The notes: a model not told the origin generated them from the letters alone. A stretch of DNA of 64,000 nt from Kutzneria sp. CA-103260 (GCF_018263855.1 NZ_CP073318.1:4278001-4342000), one strand, 5' to 3'; counted from the first letter of the stretch, positions 56,015 to 64,000 are shown. Program-made: numbers and translations.

Positions 56015-57160
56015 TCAGTACTGGTGGGGGTGGGTGGTGTAGTGGCGGCCTTGTGGGGTGAGCCAGTGGAGGGTTCCGTCGGAGTCGAGGGTGGCGGTGT
56101 AGTTGGCGTGTTTGAGGTGGTGATGGTGGGCGCAGTAGCCCTTGAGTTGGGTGGCGGTGGTTTTGCCGGCCGGCCAGGGGATGGTGTGGTCGAGTTCTTG
56201 GATGGGGGTGGTGCAGCCGGGGGCGGTGCAGGTGCCGCCGTCGCGGACTTTGATGAACTCGCGGGTCCGGGTGTCGGCCCGGTATTTGTGGGTGTTCATG
56301 GCGTCGGCGTGGCGGCGGTTGTCGAGGAGGAGGCCGCGCCAGGGGCCGTGCATGGCCAGTTCGCGGGCGGAGTCGGCGGCGATGGGGCCGTAGCCGTCCA
56401 GCAGGCCGGGGTCCTCGGTCAATCCCATCAAGGTCTCCACCGGGATGGTGACGTGGACCTGGACGGTGCGGTCGACGCCGTAGCCCAGGAAGCGGTCCAG
56501 GAAGGCGTCGGCGCGTTTCTGGTCGGTGGTGCGGTCGTCTTTCGGGAGGGAGCGGGCGTCGCAGGTCAGGACGTCGTAGGCCTGGCGGGCCTCGATGGCC
56601 GGCAGGATGATGCTGAGCTGGGCCATGCCATCGGGCAGCGGAATGAACTCCACCCGCCGGTCCTCGCGGGCCTTCAGCCGGCGCTGGTCATAGCCGAGAG
56701 GGTCAGCCTCCGCCACGGCCTTGGTGGCCCGGCGGGCCAGCTGGGTGTGGGTCAGGCCGGGGGCCACGTCCGCCAGGGCCTCGTCAACTTGGGAGATCAG
56801 CTCGGGGTCGGTCAGGTGAACCACCCGGTCATCCACCGTCTTGAGCCGGCGGGCATCGATCTCCCCACGCCTCAACAGTTCCGCACATCGGGGTAGCCGG
56901 TCCAGGACGTCGCTGTATTCCTTCTGACGAACCACCGACTGCTCCGGCTCATGAACCGCCATGGCGATCTCGGCCGTGTCCTCGATTCCCCGAACCAGGC
57001 TGAGCTCAACGCAGTGGAGAGCCGCCATGGCCTTACGAGCCACGATAAGCAGAGTGAGCTTCTGATCATCGGTAAGGCCCTCGACATCCACACCCAGGAG
57101 CAGGTCCACCATGACCCCTGAGGGTTCCATGGACTCCAGCTCTCGGGTGATTTCCTTCAT
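56015..57160 (-). CDS. DUF222/HNH endonuclease (13E12 family), copy B
   Basis: This 381-residue protein is closely similar to the one at 28162-29307 through the DUF222 domain (about 1-280). The HNH domain CTAPGC, ELDHTIPW and GYCAHHHHLKH is intact. Between them, residues 281-310 differ at about half the positions (NRRHADAMNTHKYRADTR here). ATG 57160 is preceded by TATTCT at 57167-57172 (minus strand) and lacks a proper ribosome site, like gene A. Both palindromic elements flank it in inverted orientation. Nuclease activity is predicted, not shown. Confidence 0.92.
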   Translation of the reverse strand: MKEITRELESMEPSGVMVDLLLGVDVEGLTDDQKLTLLIVARKAMAALHCVELSLVRGIEDTAEIAMAVHEPEQSVVRQKEYSDVLDRLPRCAELLRRGEIDARRLKTVDDRVVHLTDPELISQVDEALADVAPGLTHTQLARRATKAVAEADPLGYDQRRLKAREDRRVEFIPLPDGMAQLSIILPAIEARQAYDVLTCDARSLPKDDRTTDQKRADAFLDRFLGYGVDRTVQVHVTIPVETLMGLTEDPGLLDGYGPIAADSARELAMHGPWRGLLLDNRRHADAMNTHKYRADTRTREFIKVRDGGTCTAPGCTTPIQELDHTIPWPAGKTTATQLKGYCAHHHHLKHANYTATLDSDGTLHWLTPQGRHYTTHPHQY

Positions 57161-57265
57161 GCCTTCAGAATACGCCGACCGAAGATCGAACTCGACTCAC
57201 TAACGGGTGAATTCAAGCCCTTTGTTAACCATTCCACCCCAAGGACACCCACTCCTCGTTCCGGA

Positions 57266-57383
57266 GGGTGGATTTTGCGTGGAGGGGGGCGATGGCATAA
57301 GCTGTCGGCGATCGAGGCAGGCGCAGCCTGCCCGCTTCTTTGCCTCGATGCCATCGCCCAGAGGCTCCACGCAAAATCCACCC
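57266..57383 (-). repeat. Palindromic element, copy 4
   Basis: The 19-bp arms (57266-57284 and 57365-57383) pair perfectly. The reverse complement is almost identical to copy 1, including the AAAGAAGCG spacer and the conserved flank TTTTTGGGTGGCTCC, and similarity continues through the leader to gene B. Confidence 0.93.
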
Positions 57384-57460
57384 GGAGCCACCCAAAAATC
57401 CCACCCTCCAAACGCAACACACCCCCACTCCACACAGCGCCCCCTCAAAATCCCTCCCCC

Positions 57461-58108
57461 TCAACCCCCAGCCCCAGCATCGATCTGCACCGAATAACCA
57501 CCCCTCAGCACAGCCACCGTAGACGGCGGCGTGATCACCGTGGCCTCCCCAGACCGAGGCAACGGTCTCCACCCCCGGTAACCATCTCTGGTCCACAGCG
57601 CCAAGTGATCGTCCACGATCACCGCCGGGCCTTCCTCCACGAGCACGAACGTTCCGACAGGCAGACCACCCCACGGCAACTGATGAAACCGCCGCCGGTG
57701 AGTGCCGCGGAAGATGCGTTCACCGTGCAGCTGGCGGTTCATCTCCGTCGCCGACGGTCGGTGCCCGACGACATCCGCCCAAGCGTCCCGATAGGACAGA
57801 TAGCTGCGATGGCGGCATTCGCCGCACGGGCGGTGGCCGGCGGCGAAGGAGACGGCCTCGTCGTGGAAGTAGAGGTGGGTCCAGCGGTTGGGCAACCACT
57901 GCTCCCGCCACCGACCCCGGAACTCCAAGGCGCAAGTGATCCACAAGTCGCTGGCGTGGAAGCGGACGATGTCCCGGCCGCGGTGGATCACGCCACGGTT
58001 GCCGGTCCAGGCCCCGCGCAGGGGAAAGGCCTCGATGTCGCCGGTGGGGGTGACGCGGTTGCACTGCGGGCTCCGCGCGTCGCCTGAAGGAGTATCACCC
58101 ACGGCCAC
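57461..58108 (-). CDS. Conserved actinobacterial protein of unknown function
   Basis: This is a 215-residue protein with a GTG start at 58108. The body reads NRVTPTGDIEAFPLRGAWTG, then FHASDLWITCALEFRGRWRE, FFHDEAVSFAAGHRPCGECR and on, a pattern I recognise from many actinomycete genomes without an assigned function. The CGEC motif could bind zinc or be redox active. No signal peptide or membrane segment. It lies just outside DUF222 unit B and is divergent from the flavocytochrome gene. No pathway can be inferred. Confidence 0.8.
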   Translation of the reverse strand: MAVGDTPSGDARSPQCNRVTPTGDIEAFPLRGAWTGNRGVIHRGRDIVRFHASDLWITCALEFRGRWREQWLPNRWTHLYFHDEAVSFAAGHRPCGECRHRSYLSYRDAWADVVGHRPSATEMNRQLHGERIFRGTHRRRFHQLPWGGLPVGTFVLVEEGPAVIVDDHLALWTRDGYRGWRPLPRSGEATVITPPSTVAVLRGGYSVQIDAGAGG

Positions 58109-58237
58109 ACCCTAACGACGGGACGTGACCAGACGGACCGCGAACAACGTCCACGGCGGAAATCCGCCAGAACCGAGGTGAACCGGGAGCGGCCGCGGCT
58201 CGTGTGTGGGGGCGAGCCGATTCTCCGGGAGGACCCC

Positions 58238-59560
58238 GTGACCACCATCCAGAACCGCCAGGTAGCCGTGCGGACGGCGCCGGACCGCCGCTCGACGGCA
58301 CGGGTCGTGCTGCTCGCGGCGCTGGGCGTGAACGTGCTGATCGTCGCCGCGCTGGTGGTGGTGACGGGGGCCTCGCCGAACATCCTGATCACGCTGGGCC
58401 GGATCGCCGGGCTGGTGGCGGGCCTGCTGATGGCGTGCCAGTTCCTGCTCATCGCCCGCCTGCCCTGGCTGGACGAGCGGCTGGGCATGGATCGCCTCAC
58501 GTCCTACCACCGCTGGACCGGTTTCAGCTTGATGTGGGCCCTGCTCGCGCACGTGGTGCTGATCGTCGCGGGCTACGCCCAGCACGACGCCCACGACGTG
58601 ATCTCCGAGGTGTTTGTCCTCTCCGACACGTTCGCTGGTGTGTTCCTGGCGATCATCGCCTTCCTGCTGGTGGTCGTGGTCGGCGCGACCTCGGCCCGGA
58701 TCGCCCGCAAGCGGTTGCCCTACGAGACGTGGCACGCGATCCATCTGCTGACCTACGCGATCGTGGCGCTGGCCTTCACCCACCAGTTCGTCTCCGGCAC
58801 GACGATCGCCTCCACCGGCGGCCGGATCTACTGGATCCTGTTGTGGGGCACGGCGATCGGCCTGCTGCTGACCGGCCGGGTGATCCGCCCGCTGCTGCGC
58901 AACCGCCGCTACCAGCTGCGGGTCGCGGGCATCGTGCAGGAGTCGCCCGACGTCGTCTCCGTGTACATCGAGGGCCGGAACCTGCACGAGCTGCCGGCGC
59001 GGGCGGGCCAGTTCTTCGTGTGGCGGTTCCTGGCCAAGGGCATGTGGCACCGGGCCAACCCGTTCTCCCTGTCGGCCGCGCCGGACGGCCGGTACCTGCG
59101 GCTGACCGCGAAGGCGGTCGGCACCGCGAGCGCCGCCCTGCGCGACCTCAAGGTCGGCACGCGTGTCTACGCCGAAGGCCCGTACGGCGCGTTCACCACG
59201 GCCAACCAGGTGCACCAGCACGCCCTGCTCATCGCCGGCGGCGTCGGCGTCACGCCGATTCGCGCGCTGCTGGAGGAGATCCAGGGCCACGTGGTGGTGC
59301 TCTACCGGGTCCGCGACGAGCGGGATGCCGTGCTGCTGGACGAACTCCGCGCCCTGGCGCCGGTGGTCCGTGTCCTCAGTGGACCGTCGGCCGGCCAGTT
59401 CAACGCGGAGAGCCTGCGCTACCTGGTGCCGGACGTGTGGTCCCGGGACGTGTTCGTGTGCGGCCCGGCCGGCATGACCAACGCGGTGCTGGCCAGCATG
59501 CGCGAGCTGAACGTGCCGGACCGCCAAGTGCACGCCGAGAAGTTCAGCCTGGCTGGCTGA
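58238..59560 (+). CDS. Ferric-reductase-like transmembrane flavocytochrome
   Basis: This 440-residue membrane oxidoreductase is taken from GTG 58238 with GGGAGG 5 nt upstream. About six helices (40-225) carry likely heme-ligand histidines: TSYHRWTG, AHVVLIV, ETWHAIHLLTY and FTHQFV. The cytosolic part has an FAD-binding barrel (GQFFVWRF, WHRANPFSLSAA) and an NAD(P) site with IAGGVGVTPIRALLEE and FVCGPAGM. Electrons would pass from NADPH through FAD and heme to an acceptor across the membrane (ferric iron, oxygen or similar). It stands alone; the acceptor is unknown. Confidence 0.92.
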   Translation: MTTIQNRQVAVRTAPDRRSTARVVLLAALGVNVLIVAALVVVTGASPNILITLGRIAGLVAGLLMACQFLLIARLPWLDERLGMDRLTSYHRWTGFSLMWALLAHVVLIVAGYAQHDAHDVISEVFVLSDTFAGVFLAIIAFLLVVVVGATSARIARKRLPYETWHAIHLLTYAIVALAFTHQFVSGTTIASTGGRIYWILLWGTAIGLLLTGRVIRPLLRNRRYQLRVAGIVQESPDVVSVYIEGRNLHELPARAGQFFVWRFLAKGMWHRANPFSLSAAPDGRYLRLTAKAVGTASAALRDLKVGTRVYAEGPYGAFTTANQVHQHALLIAGGVGVTPIRALLEEIQGHVVVLYRVRDERDAVLLDELRALAPVVRVLSGPSAGQFNAESLRYLVPDVWSRDVFVCGPAGMTNAVLASMRELNVPDRQVHAEKFSLAG

Positions 59561-60149
59561 CCCGCCACACGGTTCCACGGCGCTCATAAGCGATGAGCCG
59601 TTCGGTCTCGATCGCCGCCTGGGCGCCGAACTCCCGCTCCAAGAGATACAGCGCGAGATCGATGCCGGACGTCACGGCACCGGCGCTGACCAGGTCGCCG
59701 GCGTCCACCACCCGGCCGTCCACGACCTGGACCCCGTTGGCGGCCAACATGTCCAGCCCAAGCCAGTGGCCCGTCGCCGAGCGGCCCTTGATCAGACCGG
59801 CCAGCGCCAGGATCATCGATCCCCCGCACACGGTGGCCACGGTGGTCGAGGGCCGGTTCAGCGCCTCGGCCAGCAACCCCGGCAACGGCGTGGACAGGGT
59901 ACGACCGAGCGTCTCGGTGATGCCGTCCGGGATGGCCCCCAAAGCCCCCGGCACCACAACGATGTCGGCCCGCGAAGGGTCCAAACGCGACGCTGCCCGC
60001 AGCGTCATCAACCCCATGCCGCTGGGCACGTCACGCGGCCCCTCCGCGGACACCAACTCGGCCGTCATCGGCCCGTTGGCCAGAATCTCGTACGGGGCAA
60101 CGACATCGAGCGGGTCGAACCCGTCGAACAACACAACCTGCACCAGCAT
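59544..60149 (-). CDS. DJ-1/PfpI-family protein (GATase1-like)
   Basis: This 201-residue protein is taken from ATG 60149, with GGAAGGAAG upstream; a start at 60170 is less well placed. It reads MLVQVVLFDGFDPLDVVAPYE at the start and has the nucleophile elbow TVCGGSM with Cys108, both typical of the isonitrile-hydratase/PfpI-like group. WLGLDMLAANGV and VTSGIDLALYLLERE complete the family pattern. Possible roles are isonitrile hydration, amidase or stress protein. It overlaps the convergent flavocytochrome gene by 17 bp. Confidence 0.9.
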   Translation of the reverse strand: MLVQVVLFDGFDPLDVVAPYEILANGPMTAELVSAEGPRDVPSGMGLMTLRAASRLDPSRADIVVVPGALGAIPDGITETLGRTLSTPLPGLLAEALNRPSTTVATVCGGSMILALAGLIKGRSATGHWLGLDMLAANGVQVVDGRVVDAGDLVSAGAVTSGIDLALYLLEREFGAQAAIETERLIAYERRGTVWRVSQPG

Positions 60150-60244
60150 CGGCGGAACTTCCTTCCCCATAAAGACGATGCGGCGAACGCTAATCGCGTC
60201 CGCCGCATCGAAGAAGGAGCCGGTTTGCCAACCTCCGCCGGATT

Positions 60245-61885
60245 TCAGCCAGCCACGGCGCCGATCCGGCGCAGCACCTCGGCCTCGCCGAGCGTGGTGG
60301 CCACGGCGTGCAGGTCGGGGCTACGCGTGGAGCCGGTCAGCGCGACCCGGATGATCTGTGAGGCCTCGCGGATGGAACCCGGGTAGGCGTCCGGGTTCTT
60401 CTTGTACTCCTTGGCGTTCTTCGCGTAACCGTGCTTGGCGGCCAGCTCGCGGATCTGCCCGAACCACTCCTGGCCGTCGTCGAGGTGCTGGTAGCCATCG
60501 GCGAAGTCGGCGGCGAAGGCCCGGGCCAGCTCCGGCGTCACGCCCTCGATGCGGGAATCGTCCGCGGCCACCGGGACGAACAGCTCCGGGAAGAAGAAGC
60601 CGTAGGCGGTGCGGAAGTCCGACCACTTGCGGAGGTCCTTGCGCGGGTTCTCGACGCCCTCGCGCTCCACCGCCAGCGCGGCCAGCGCCAGCTCCGGGTT
60701 GGCGTCCAGCACCGTCACCAGCTCGGCGTCACGGTCGGCGGCCCACACCTTCACCGCGGCCACGATCTCCGCGCCGCTGAGCGTGGCGATGTGGTTGGCG
60801 CTGATGTCGTCCAGCTTGGCCATGTCGATCAGCGGCCCGGCCAGGCCCATCTCGTCCAGCTTGATCGGCGCGTCCAGCGCCTCGGCCAGCGACATCTCGG
60901 CGATGCGGCCGTTGGCCAGGCCCTTGAGGTAGAACAGCACCGCCTCGGCCGGGTAGCCCTCGTCGATGTAGAAGTCGACGGAGGCCTCGGGGTCCTTGCG
61001 CTTGGACAGCTTGCGCTTGCCGCCGGAGATCTGCTTCATCAGCGGCGCGATGTGCGCGTAGGTCGGCTGCTCGAAGCCGAGCGCCGCGAACAACTGGAGG
61101 TGGGTGGGCACCGAGGAGATCCACTCCTCGGCCCGGATCACCAGGTTGACCCGCATCAGGTGGTCGTCGACGGCGTGCGCGAAGTGGTAGGTGGGCAGCC
61201 GCACGTCGTTGGCCGAGGACTTGAGGATCACCACGTCGTTGCGGTTGTCCTCGTGCTCCAGCCGGCCGCGGATGGCGTCGGTGAACACGGCCCGGCCGTC
61301 GACCTGACCCGGCGAGCGGAACCGCACCACGTACGGCGCGCCCTCGTCCAGCTTGGCCCGCACGTCGGCGTCGTCGCGGTCGCGCCAGATGGCCCAGCCA
61401 CCGTAGTAGCCGGGCGGGATCTTGCTGGCCTCCTGGCGGCGGCGGATGTCGGCCAGCTCGTCCTCGGTGGCGAAGCACAGGTACGCCTTGCCCTCGCGCA
61501 GCAGTTCGCGCGCGTAGGTCAGGTACTGCTGCTCACGCTCGGACTGGAGGTAGGGGCCGTACTCGCCGACGCCCTCCATCTCGTCCGGGGTCAGCCCGAA
61601 GTAGCCGAAGGCCCGGGTGAACTGCTCGACCGCGCCCTCGATCTCGCGGGCCTGGTCGGTGTCCTCGATGCGCAGCAGGTACTTGCCGCCGGTCCGGTGC
61701 GCGATGTCCCGGTTGATCGCCCCGACGTACAGCGCGCCGATGTGCAGCCAGCCTGTCGGCGACGGGCCGACCCGGGTGACCTGGGCGCCGTCCGGGAGCT
61801 GCCGCTGCGGGTAGCGCTGCTCCCAGTGCGCCGGCTCCGGCAGGTCGGCGGGGAACAACGCGTCGATGACGGCACGGTCAAGCAT
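60245..61885 (-). CDS. gltX: Glutamyl-tRNA synthetase, non-canonical type
   Basis: This 546-residue class I aminoacyl-tRNA synthetase has GPSPTGWLHIGALYVGAIN with HIGA at 48-51, KYLLRIEDTDQARE, and the KMSKS loop as KLSKRKD (from residue 292). These are the GlxRS catalytic features. It is longer than the usual actinobacterial GluRS (near 490 residues), and its blocks (GGWAIWRDRDDADV, PTYHFAHAVDDHLMRVN) resemble the type found in clostridia and some other bacteria. It is therefore probably a second GluRS beside a housekeeping one (inference). A mischarging role or resistance to a GluRS inhibitor is conceivable. No T-box was recognised upstream. Confidence 0.9.
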   Translation of the reverse strand: MLDRAVIDALFPADLPEPAHWEQRYPQRQLPDGAQVTRVGPSPTGWLHIGALYVGAINRDIAHRTGGKYLLRIEDTDQAREIEGAVEQFTRAFGYFGLTPDEMEGVGEYGPYLQSEREQQYLTYARELLREGKAYLCFATEDELADIRRRQEASKIPPGYYGGWAIWRDRDDADVRAKLDEGAPYVVRFRSPGQVDGRAVFTDAIRGRLEHEDNRNDVVILKSSANDVRLPTYHFAHAVDDHLMRVNLVIRAEEWISSVPTHLQLFAALGFEQPTYAHIAPLMKQISGGKRKLSKRKDPEASVDFYIDEGYPAEAVLFYLKGLANGRIAEMSLAEALDAPIKLDEMGLAGPLIDMAKLDDISANHIATLSGAEIVAAVKVWAADRDAELVTVLDANPELALAALAVEREGVENPRKDLRKWSDFRTAYGFFFPELFVPVAADDSRIEGVTPELARAFAADFADGYQHLDDGQEWFGQIRELAAKHGYAKNAKEYKKNPDAYPGSIREASQIIRVALTGSTRSPDLHAVATTLGEAEVLRRIGAVAG

Positions 61886-62013
61886 CGGGTCTCGGTCTCC
61901 AGCGCACAGGTGACAAGTGATCCCAGGTTAGCCCGCCTGTCGGCTAGGGTGTGCGCGGGGATCCGGGGATCACCGGCGGCTGAGGGCGCCACCTCGGGTC
62001 AGGGGTGGAGTGC

Positions 62014-63231
62014 ATGGTGAGACGTGCCTTGTTACTGGCCGCCGTCCTCGTTGTGGGGATGGCCGTCCCGGCTGCCGCGACGCCGACGAGCGTGGCCCCG
62101 GCCGGCTCGGGCTTCACGCCGCTGTCGCCTGTGGGCAACGTCGACGTGCGAGCGGACCTGGACGGCTACTTCGCGCCGGCGTCGTCGGCGTGCGCGGTGC
62201 ACTGCCCGGTCAGCTGGGGCGCGAACGACCACGGCGAGCTCGGCACCGGCACCGTCGGGGCCGGGGAGAGCCGGCCCGGCCAGGTGTTCGGCCTGTCCGG
62301 CATCACGTCCGTCGCCGGCGGCTCGGACAACGGGGCGGCACTGGACTCGGACGGCGGCGTCTGGACGTGGGGCTCCAGCACCGCCAGCAGCCAGAGCCAG
62401 GACGTGACTCCGGTGCCGACGCGCCTGGACGGGCTGCCGCCCGCCGCCGCGATCACCTACAGCGGCCACAACGGGTACGTGCTCGGCCGTGACGGCTCGG
62501 TGTGGGGCTGGGGCGACAACTTCTTCAACCAGGTCACGCCGGATGCCGACCAGTGGTTCGCGACGCCGCAGCAGATCGCCGGCCCGGGGACGGCGACGGC
62601 GATCGCCGCCGGGTCCGGCGCCGCCTACCTGGTCATGGCCGGCAAGGTCTACGGCTGGGGTCGCCTGGGCGACCTCGGCGGCCCCGCCCCGCAGGCGAAC
62701 CGGCAGGAGGTGGCCGGGCTGGCCGATGTGACGGCCATCAGCACCACGGCCACCGGCACGGTGTTCGCCCGCGAGTCCGACAGTACGGTGTGGGCGTGGG
62801 GCGGCAGCGACACGTTCGGTGAGCGAGGCGCGATGAACCTCCAGGCGAACACCCCGCCGGCCCAGGTCAACGGCCTGCCGGCGATCGTCGGGCTGGCCAA
62901 CGGCCACACGACCGAAACCGCGTACGCGCTGGCCGCGGACGGCACCGTGTGGAGCTGGGGCGGGAACGAACTCAACGCGCTCGGCACCGGCGAGCGGACC
63001 AACGTCGATCCGACGCCACACCAGATCCCTGGCCCGACCGGGATCACCTCGATCGCCGGCGGCGCCAACTTCGGGCTGGGCCTCAAGTCGGACGGCACGG
63101 TGTGGAGCTGGGGCGACAACACCGACGGGCAGCGCGGCACCAACCTGATCGCCGCGCAGCTGGTGGCCGGCCTCAGCGGCGTCACGGCGATCGGGGCCGG
63201 CAGCTCGACCTCGTACGCGGTGATCGGCTGA
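62014..63231 (+). CDS. Secreted RCC1-repeat beta-propeller protein
   Basis: This 405-residue exported protein starts at ATG 62014 behind GTGGAG and has a signal peptide to about residue 22 (PAAATP). Six RCC1-type blades are marked by VWTWGSS, VWGWGDN, VYGWGRL, VWAWGGS, VWSWGGN and VWSWGDN, each preceded by a hydrophobic strand and a Gly turn. A short segment before the propeller (NVDVRADLDGYFAP) resembles actinobacterial surface-protein repeats. The propeller probably binds a partner outside the cell; the function is unknown. Its stop overlaps the next start (TGATG), which is odd because that partner looks cytosolic. Confidence 0.9.
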   Translation: MVRRALLLAAVLVVGMAVPAAATPTSVAPAGSGFTPLSPVGNVDVRADLDGYFAPASSACAVHCPVSWGANDHGELGTGTVGAGESRPGQVFGLSGITSVAGGSDNGAALDSDGGVWTWGSSTASSQSQDVTPVPTRLDGLPPAAAITYSGHNGYVLGRDGSVWGWGDNFFNQVTPDADQWFATPQQIAGPGTATAIAAGSGAAYLVMAGKVYGWGRLGDLGGPAPQANRQEVAGLADVTAISTTATGTVFARESDSTVWAWGGSDTFGERGAMNLQANTPPAQVNGLPAIVGLANGHTTETAYALAADGTVWSWGGNELNALGTGERTNVDPTPHQIPGPTGITSIAGGANFGLGLKSDGTVWSWGDNTDGQRGTNLIAAQLVAGLSGVTAIGAGSSTSYAVIG

Positions 63232-63647
63232 TGTGGGCGCGGGCCACGCCCGGGTTGTGCCGGCTGCCCTCGGGGCGGCTGGTTCGCGGGCGTGGCCTGC
63301 GCAATCCGCTGCCGCCCGGGCCGACGGCGGAGTTCGGGCTCTACCTGCAAGGCGCTGATCCGGGCCCGATGCCGTGGGACAGCCGATGGATCCGCTGGCC
63401 GGACTTCTGGCTGCCGACCGACCGGGAGGCGTTCCGGACAGCGCTGCACGAACTGCTGGAACGAGCCGGTGCAGAACGGGTCGAGGTGGCTTGCAGCGGC
63501 GGGCATGGCCGCACGGGGACGGCGTTGGCCTGCCTGGCGGTGCTGGACGGGGTGCCCGGCAAAGAAGCGGTGGCCTATGTCCGTGACCACTATTCGCCAC
63601 GGGCGGTGGAAACACCGTGGCAGCGGCGGTTCGTGGCCCGGTTCTAG
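63231..63647 (+). CDS. Small protein-tyrosine/dual-specificity phosphatase-like protein
   Basis: This is a 138-residue cytosolic protein. VACSGGHGRTGTALACLA contains the Cx5R signature, Cys88 to Arg94, which makes the phosphocysteine loop. LYLQGADPGPMPWDSRWIRWPDFWLP looks like the general-acid loop region. It is translationally coupled to the RCC1 gene (TGATG). The substrate is unknown. The family is common in actinobacteria and is mostly uncharacterised. Confidence 0.85.
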   Translation: MWARATPGLCRLPSGRLVRGRGLRNPLPPGPTAEFGLYLQGADPGPMPWDSRWIRWPDFWLPTDREAFRTALHELLERAGAERVEVACSGGHGRTGTALACLAVLDGVPGKEAVAYVRDHYSPRAVETPWQRRFVARF

Positions 63648-64000
63648 AGGGTCAGCTTCACGGCCCAGCCTGGACCGGACGGACCGGCGTCGAGGGTGCC
63701 GCCGAGCGCCACGGCCCGGTCCCGCATGGCGGACAGGCCGAGGCCGGTGCCGCCGCCGATACCGGCCGGCACCGGAACCTTGGACTGTCCATTCACGACA
63801 GTCAGGGTCACGGAGTCCTTGTCGAAAGCCAACTCCATCGTCACGGAAGCGCCGGGCGCGTGCTTGGCGGCGTTGGTCAGGGCTTCCTGGGCGGCACGGT
63901 GGATGGCGTGCGCGGCCTCGGCCGGGACGGGCCGCTCCTCCCCCGCCACGGCCAGCGACGCGCCGGCGTTGTCGGCGATGGTCCGCAGGGTTCGACTCAA
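63644..64000 (-). CDS. Sensor histidine kinase, C-terminal part (cut by window edge)
   Basis: The minus-strand frame enters from the right edge, and 118 residues are visible. The HATPase domain is clear: N box HRAAQEALTNAAKHA and G box GGGTGLGLSAMRDR, then GGTLDAGPSGPGWAVKL at the end. The pattern is of the HisKA_3/NarX-like group. The kinase and its regulator lie beyond the window. It converges on the phosphatase-like gene (4-bp overlap). Confidence 0.9.
   Translation of the reverse strand: MSRTLRTIADNAGASLAVAGEERPVPAEAAHAIHRAAQEALTNAAKHAPGASVTMELAFDKDSVTLTVVNGQSKVPVPAGIGGGTGLGLSAMRDRAVALGGTLDAGPSGPGWAVKLTL

Larger units (their letters stand above)
55640..57445 (-). mobile_element. Candidate IR-flanked DUF222-HNH unit B
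   Basis: Read on the minus strand: palindromic copy 4, leader, DUF222-HNH gene, about 190 bp extra, palindromic copy 3. This is the same order and orientation as unit A. The two units share the leader, gene and both elements. The right limit is the end of similarity to unit A (CAGCGCCCCC). No direct target duplication was found. Confidence 0.45.

Noticed and set aside
61886..62013. T-box riboswitch before the glutamyl-tRNA synthetase
   Set aside because: The short divergent gap shows no T-box core or terminator structure on the minus strand.

Overview
The window is high-GC actinobacterial DNA with almost every gene in typical G/C third-position codon use. GTG starts are frequent, and several genes appear to have leaderless transcripts. 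Two 13E12-type DUF222/HNH genes, GH18 chitinases with DasR-like sites, a sugar ABC operon without its own ATPase, and many one-regulator/one-enzyme modules suggest a soil actinomycete, probably Pseudonocardiaceae (Kutzneria/Amycolatopsis-like). That taxonomic placement is inference. No rRNA, tRNA or CRISPR array was seen.

Layout. 1-7.5 kb: small regulator/enzyme modules. These are a monooxygenase with MarR, HxlR with an epoxide-hydrolase-like protein, an SDR with a decayed SDR remnant, a TetR-hydrolase-TetX-like monooxygenase operon with two matching operators, and msrA. 7.6-11.2 kb: a compact diketopiperazine gene cluster (cyclodipeptide synthase, P450 with an unusual I-helix, methyltransferase, then a PF04672 protein). 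11.2-15.1 kb: an acyl-CoA synthetase/acyl-CoA dehydrogenase operon and a TetR regulator sharing one operator sequence. 15.1-20.8 kb: an MFS exporter, a secreted PI-PLC-like lipase and two secreted GH18 chitinases, with DasR-type (dre-like) palindromes in front of the lipase and the first chitinase. 20.8-27.8 kb: AraC, flippase-like and PIG-L genes, a secreted guanyl RNase, a MarR/hydrolase pair and a MerR regulator with a classic 19-bp-spacer promoter.

27.9-29.5 kb and 55.6-57.4 kb each hold a DUF222-HNH nuclease gene. Each gene is flanked on both sides, in inverted orientation, by a ~120-bp palindromic element. The four element copies, the upstream regions and the genes are closely related, so these look like two copies of one duplicated unit. 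This is the most unusual structure in the window.

29.6-33 kb: metal efflux (CDF plus ArsR) and Kup potassium uptake. 33-41.8 kb: small enzymes, a two-component system, a CPBP protease, an MDR oxidoreductase and an XRE regulator. 41.9-50.7 kb: a carbohydrate operon (LacI, lipoprotein binding protein, two permeases, GH31, GH39-like enzyme) and a second LacI gene, with nearby palindromic operators. 50.7-55.6 kb: hydrolases, SDR/XRE pair, an exonuclease-type phosphatase, a secreted hydrolase and a frameshifted gene. 57.4-64 kb: a conserved unknown protein, a ferric-reductase-like flavocytochrome, a DJ-1/PfpI protein, an atypical glutamyl-tRNA synthetase, a secreted RCC1-repeat protein coupled to a tyrosine-phosphatase-like protein, and the end of a histidine kinase that runs off the window.
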